This document shows, one piece after another, positions 23,816-26,811 of a stretch of 26,811 bases of DNA (within the stretch, counting starts at the first letter, position 1; every line of letters starts with the position of its first letter). Location: the NCBI GenBank assembly GCA_035491935.1, contig DATJJW010000171.1:1-26811 (forward strand), read 5' to 3'. The position numbers and the translations under genes are program-made. The stretch comes from DATJJW01 sp035491935. Its GTDB lineage: Bacteria > Pseudomonadota > Alphaproteobacteria > ATCC43930 > CGMCC-115725. Below the pieces are notes generated by a model. The model did no database searches. It saw only the letters and a program-made list of their open reading frames with translations, and was not told where the DNA came from.

Positions 23816-24957
23816 CGGACCTCCGCGTGGAAGCTCAGATCTTCAGCGAAGCGGAAGACATAGCTCCGGTCCCCGGCCGGCAGGACGCGCTCCGTCCGGC
23901 GGTCGAAATCGGTGACGGCGTCGACCGAGGCGTCGGGCAAATCGGCCATGGCATCGTCCATCAGCTCAAGCAGCGAGGCACCCATGCCATGGTCCAGGTT
24001 CTTGAATAGGCGACCGTCGATCATTTCCGCCGTCACCTCGGTGGCGCGAACATCCATTTTACCGCCAAGCGCCGACCAGAAAGCGCGCTTCTCGTCGATG
24101 GGCGCCAATTTGTCGCCCGATGAATGATAGCTGCAAAGATGCGTCTTGGACGAAGCGTAATGGGTCTTCAGCCGGCAATCCCGGACCGCCATGACCGCCG
24201 GGCCGGCAAAATACGGCGAGGCCGGATCATTGAAGGTCCAAGGCGAGGCGTTATAGACCGGCACACGAACTCCCTCCAGCGATACCCAGTGGAAGCCATC
24301 GAACTCCAAATTCGCCATCTCCCTCAGCATAGCCGCCAGCAGGCCGGAATTCTCCACCACCGCATGGAAGGTGTTGGGGGCCAGCTTGAGCACCAGATTG
24401 GCGATATAGCCGCCGAAGGACGAACCGAAACAATGGAGCCGATCGCGGCGCAAAGGCAGCCGGCGCAGCAGATCCGCCAGCACCGCCAGCGTGTCCAGCG
24501 CCGGCATCAGACCGAAGGATTGGTACTCGGGGAATTCGTTGACCATGAAGGCGAGCGATTTCGGCAGTTCCATCATCCCAGACCGTGCCAGGACGGCGAA
24601 TTGCTCGCGCAACGGCAGATCGGCGACGGCATCACCGCAGCTTCGCCGGATGACGTCGGCGAGGCCGTCGGGCGCCACCAGACTGGCGTTGGGGTTACAC
24701 TTCACCCCGATGCCGAAATAGATCGGTGCCGCCGCAACACAGTCGTAACGCTCCGCCAGGCGCGGCAGCAGCACATCGCGGCAGTATTCCTCTCGCGGGT
24801 GCATACCCCAAGGACAAAGGAACAGGATAACGCCAGTGCGCTCCCCGATGCCGCCCGGCGGCAATGCCGCCAGATATGTCATTGGCTTGCGCGTGAAGCC
24901 CAATTCGAAGTCGGGTGGCGGCGCCGCGATCTCGCATTCGACAACGTCGGATTTCAT
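23812..24957 (-). CDS. DUF2920-like alpha/beta hydrolase, copy 1
   Basis: The 381-residue product has an alpha/beta-hydrolase layout. It has Leu-Phe-Leu-Cys-Pro-Trp-Gly-Met-His-Pro in the oxyanion region, nucleophile elbow Gly-Ser-Ser180-Phe-Gly-Gly-Tyr, and a late Asp322-His323-Gly-Met that would supply the catalytic His. There is no signal peptide, so it is cytoplasmic. The pattern recalls the DUF2920 family of Campylobacter-type flagellin and glycan loci; I make this link from memory of the family and hold it with moderate confidence. It could act as an acyl transferase or esterase on the modification. It is a close paralogue of the next gene upstream, and its stop overlaps the FkbH start. 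Confidence 0.8.
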   Translation of the reverse strand: MKSDVVECEIAAPPPDFELGFTRKPMTYLAALPPGGIGERTGVILFLCPWGMHPREEYCRDVLLPRLAERYDCVAAAPIYFGIGVKCNPNASLVAPDGLADVIRRSCGDAVADLPLREQFAVLARSGMMELPKSLAFMVNEFPEYQSFGLMPALDTLAVLADLLRRLPLRRDRLHCFGSSFGGYIANLVLKLAPNTFHAVVENSGLLAAMLREMANLEFDGFHWVSLEGVRVPVYNASPWTFNDPASPYFAGPAVMAVRDCRLKTHYASSKTHLCSYHSSGDKLAPIDEKRAFWSALGGKMDVRATEVTAEMIDGRLFKNLDHGMGASLLELMDDAMADLPDASVDAVTDFDRRTERVLPAGDRSYVFRFAEDLSFHAEVR

Positions 24958-24997
24958 GGCAAGGCCAGCCTAACATCAAGTGATGCGGCAAGAATGC

Positions 24998-26149
24998 TCA
25001 TTGGACCTCCGCGTGGAAGCTCAGATCCTCGGCGAAACGGAAGAGATAGGTGCGGTTCCCGGCCGGCAGGACACGCTCCGTCCGGCGGTCGAAATCGGTG
25101 AACGCGTCCGCCGAGGCGTCGGGCGTATCGGCAAGCGCATCGTCCATCATGTCAAGCATGGACGCATCCATGCCGTGGTCGGCGGTCTTGAACAACCGGC
25201 CGTCGACCATATCCGGGGTAACGGTGCTCGCGCGCAGCATCGTCCTATCGGCGAGGATCGCCCAGAAGGCACGCTTGCCCTCGATCGGCACGAGCTTGTC
25301 CTGTGCCGCATGATAGGAGCGCATCAGCGTCTTGGATGGCGCGTAATGCGCATCCTGCAGGCAGCTTCGCATGGCCATGACGCCGGGCCCCGCGAAGCGC
25401 GGAGAGGCCGCATCCTTGAAGGTCCAGGGCGAGGTATAGAAGATCGGGGTGCGCACGCCTTGCAGCGAGAGCCAGTGGAAGACGTTGAATTCCTGATTCG
25501 CCATCTCGAAGGGCTGCGCCTCGACGAAACCCGAATTCTCCACCATGACGTGGAAGGTGTTCGGCATCAGCTTGAGCAGAATGGAGGCGATATAGCCGCC
25601 ATAGGACGAGCCGAAGCAATGCAACCGATCGCGGCGCAACGGATGACGGCGCAGGAGATCGGCCAGCACCGCGATCGCATCCAGCGCCGGCATGAGTCCG
25701 AAGGACTGGTATTCCGGAAAAGGGTTGATCGAGAAGGCCAATTGCGTCGGCAACTCAGTCAAGCCGGCCTCGGCCAGGGCACGGAACTGCTCGCGCGGCG
25801 GCAGAGCCGCCACCGCATCGCCGAACATCCGGCGGATGCCCTCGATCAGCCCATTGGGCGGCTGCAGATTGGCGTCGGCGGCCGGTGACTTCACCCCGAT
25901 GCCGAAATAGATCGGTGCCGCCGCAACGCAGTCGTAACGCTCCGCCAAGCGCGGCAGCAGCACCGTGCGGCAATAATCCTCGGCGGGGTGCATGCCCCAC
26001 GGGCACAGGAACAGGATGACCCCCGTCCGCTCACCGACCCCGGCCGCCGGCAGTGCCGCTACGTATTTCAGCGGCTTGCGCGTGAAGCCCAATTCGAAGT
26101 CGGGTGGCGGCGCCGCGATCTCGTAATCCGAAACGGTCTGCGTGGTCAT
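24998..26149 (-). CDS. DUF2920-like alpha/beta hydrolase, copy 2
   Basis: The 383-residue product is a tandem paralogue of copy 1, 40 bases away. The two share the N-terminal Glu-Ile-Ala-Ala-Pro-Pro-Pro-Asp-Phe-Glu-Leu-Gly-Phe-Thr-Arg-Lys-Pro segment and the C-terminal Asp-Phe-Asp-Arg-Arg-Thr-Glu-Arg-Val-Leu-Pro-Ala-Gly block. Its nucleophile is Ser182 in Gly-Ser-Ser-Tyr-Gly-Gly-Tyr and its His is His325 in Asp-His-Gly-Met. The middle of the protein has diverged (for example around residues 90-150 and 205-260), which suggests a different substrate or partner. The ATG at 26149 is chosen because the conserved N-terminus begins there; a longer frame runs into the DUF488 gene. Confidence 0.8.
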   Translation of the reverse strand: MTTQTVSDYEIAAPPPDFELGFTRKPLKYVAALPAAGVGERTGVILFLCPWGMHPAEDYCRTVLLPRLAERYDCVAAAPIYFGIGVKSPAADANLQPPNGLIEGIRRMFGDAVAALPPREQFRALAEAGLTELPTQLAFSINPFPEYQSFGLMPALDAIAVLADLLRRHPLRRDRLHCFGSSYGGYIASILLKLMPNTFHVMVENSGFVEAQPFEMANQEFNVFHWLSLQGVRTPIFYTSPWTFKDAASPRFAGPGVMAMRSCLQDAHYAPSKTLMRSYHAAQDKLVPIEGKRAFWAILADRTMLRASTVTPDMVDGRLFKTADHGMDASMLDMMDDALADTPDASADAFTDFDRRTERVLPAGNRTYLFRFAEDLSFHAEVQ

Positions 26150-26163
26150 CGGATATCGGCAGC

Positions 26164-26616
26164 CTAGAGAAAAGCCGGCTCGGGCAAGAGATGGTGGGCC
26201 TCGACCGGTGCCCTTTCGCCCAGCACCTCGACGATGCGGGCCCGGTGGCAATGCCGCCAATCCGCCTCAAAGCAGAGCAGACAGGCGCGGCGGCGACCGG
26301 CCAACTCGGTCAACTCGTCCAGCGCCTGTTGCGCCTCGCTCGTCGCCAGCTGCTTTTCATAGACCGCCCAGAAGCGTGCCTGGTCGCCGCTGTGATGGGC
26401 AACGCGCCCCTCCTTGGGCGTGCCGAGGGCTTTGAGATGCCGATAGTCGATGCCCAATTCCTCAACCGAAGCCTGCAGCATACGCTTGGAGAAACCGGCG
26501 CGGCGCGATTGCGGCAACTCCCGCACATCGACCAGGCATTCGACGCCGGCATACCGAAGGCTGCGCAGCACATCGGCGAGCGCCGCCTTCTCGTAGCCGA
26601 CCGTCCAGATCTCCAT
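26164..26616 (-). CDS. DUF488-family protein
   Basis: The 150-residue product shows the DUF488 pattern: Trp-Thr-Val-Gly-Tyr-Glu at the start, Val-Asp-Val-Arg-Glu-Leu-Pro-Gln-Ser-Arg-Arg, and near the end Leu-Leu-Cys-Phe-Glu-Ala-Asp-Trp-Arg-His-Cys-His-Arg. The conserved Arg, Cys and His residues suggest a nucleic-acid or nucleotide-related function, but the family has no settled activity. The ATG at 26616 follows GAGG at proper distance; ATGs at 26634 and 26646 are in frame but lie before that site. It is the first gene after the flagellin terminator and precedes DUF2920-like copy 2 by 14 bases. It may be a co-transcribed passenger. Confidence 0.88.
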   Translation of the reverse strand: MEIWTVGYEKAALADVLRSLRYAGVECLVDVRELPQSRRAGFSKRMLQASVEELGIDYRHLKALGTPKEGRVAHHSGDQARFWAVYEKQLATSEAQQALDELTELAGRRRACLLCFEADWRHCHRARIVEVLGERAPVEAHHLLPEPAFL

Positions 26617-26660
26617 GCGCTTTCCCTCTGTCATCGCAGACAGCATATATCGCCGGCCCG

Positions 26661-26698
26661 CAAAAAGAAAAACCGCGTATCGGCGGACCGATACGCGG
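26661..26698 (-). terminator. Rho-independent terminator of the flagellin gene
   Basis: On the minus strand CCGCGTATCGG and CCGATACGCGG form a perfect 11-bp stem with a 4-base loop (26673-26698), followed directly by TTTTTCTTTTT. It lies 53 bases after the flagellin stop, so it ends that transcript and separates it from the DUF488 gene. Confidence 0.93.
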
Positions 26699-26751
26699 CT
26701 TCTTCCTTGGACCCTCCGGTTCCGCTCGAGAGCGGCGCCGGCCTACCCGGA

Positions 26752-26811
26752 TTAGCGGAGCAGGTTCAGGATCGACTGGTTGTTGGTGTTCGACAGCGAC
26801 AGAACCTGGAT
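26752..26811 (-). CDS. Flagellin, C-terminal end (partial)
   Basis: Only the last 19 codons and the TAA stop are in the window; the gene continues beyond the right edge on the minus strand. The visible end reads Ile-Gln-Val-Leu-Ser-Leu-Ser-Asn-Thr-Asn-Asn-Gln-Ser-Ile-Leu-Asn-Leu-Leu-Arg. This is the D0-domain C-terminal pattern of flagellins (Gln-x-Ile/Val-Leu-x-Leu-Leu-Arg before the stop). A strong terminator follows, as expected for a highly expressed gene. Identification from so short a piece is tentative but the ending is distinctive. Confidence 0.78.
   Translation of the reverse strand: MQVLSLSNTNNQSILNLLR

Overview
The window looks like the chromosome of a high-GC, motile alphaproteobacterium, probably close to the Rhodospirillales or Azospirillum-like lineages. 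This rests on an Irr-type Fur-family regulator, a CHCC zinc-finger protein of the NDUFS6-like kind, a typical alphaproteobacterial pqiABC set and a flagellin with a characteristic C-terminus. Most of the window is ordinary core sequence with dense coding. Two parts are accessory in character: the left edge (1 to about 1200) and the right-hand block (20748 to 26811).

Layout, left to right. A short unrecognised ORF and an HNH-like zinc protein lie on the 3' side of a complete minus-strand tRNA-Arg(CCG), the classic position of an integrated island. A broken second copy of that tRNA follows, and it supplies the last codons and stop of a lipoprotein alpha/beta hydrolase. Next come an ABC-2 type ATPase with no visible permease (minus strand), then on the plus strand a 65-residue CHCC zinc-finger protein and DNA polymerase I, only 5 bases apart. 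The overlapping pqiA-pqiB-pqiC genes follow (envelope lipid-transport type MCE system), then an MBL-fold hydrolase, a YkgJ-type cysteine-cluster protein whose start sits in a three-copy 17-bp repeat, an AsmA-family envelope protein, a small conserved unknown, and a two-gene hydroxyproline catabolism pair (DapA-like deaminase plus 4-hydroxyproline epimerase).

From 17563 to 20406 there is a peroxide-defence unit: a promoter carrying a Fur/PerR/Irr-like box, ahpC, a strong hairpin, ahpF, and a Fur-family Irr/PerR-type regulator that probably controls the unit. A small unknown gene converges on it with overlapping ends.

The right end is the most interesting part. On the minus strand, downstream of the 3' end of a flagellin gene and its terminator, lie a DUF488 gene, two tandem paralogous alpha/beta-hydrolase-like proteins (DUF2920-like), an FkbH-type HAD-IIIC protein, a stand-alone acyl carrier protein, an AAC(3)-fold N-acetyltransferase and a VOC-fold protein. 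Several are joined by ATGA or longer overlaps. I read this as an operon that builds and attaches an acyl-type decoration, most likely on flagellin or its glycan. That function is an inference from content and position; no glycosyltransferase or sugar-nucleotide enzyme is visible in the window.
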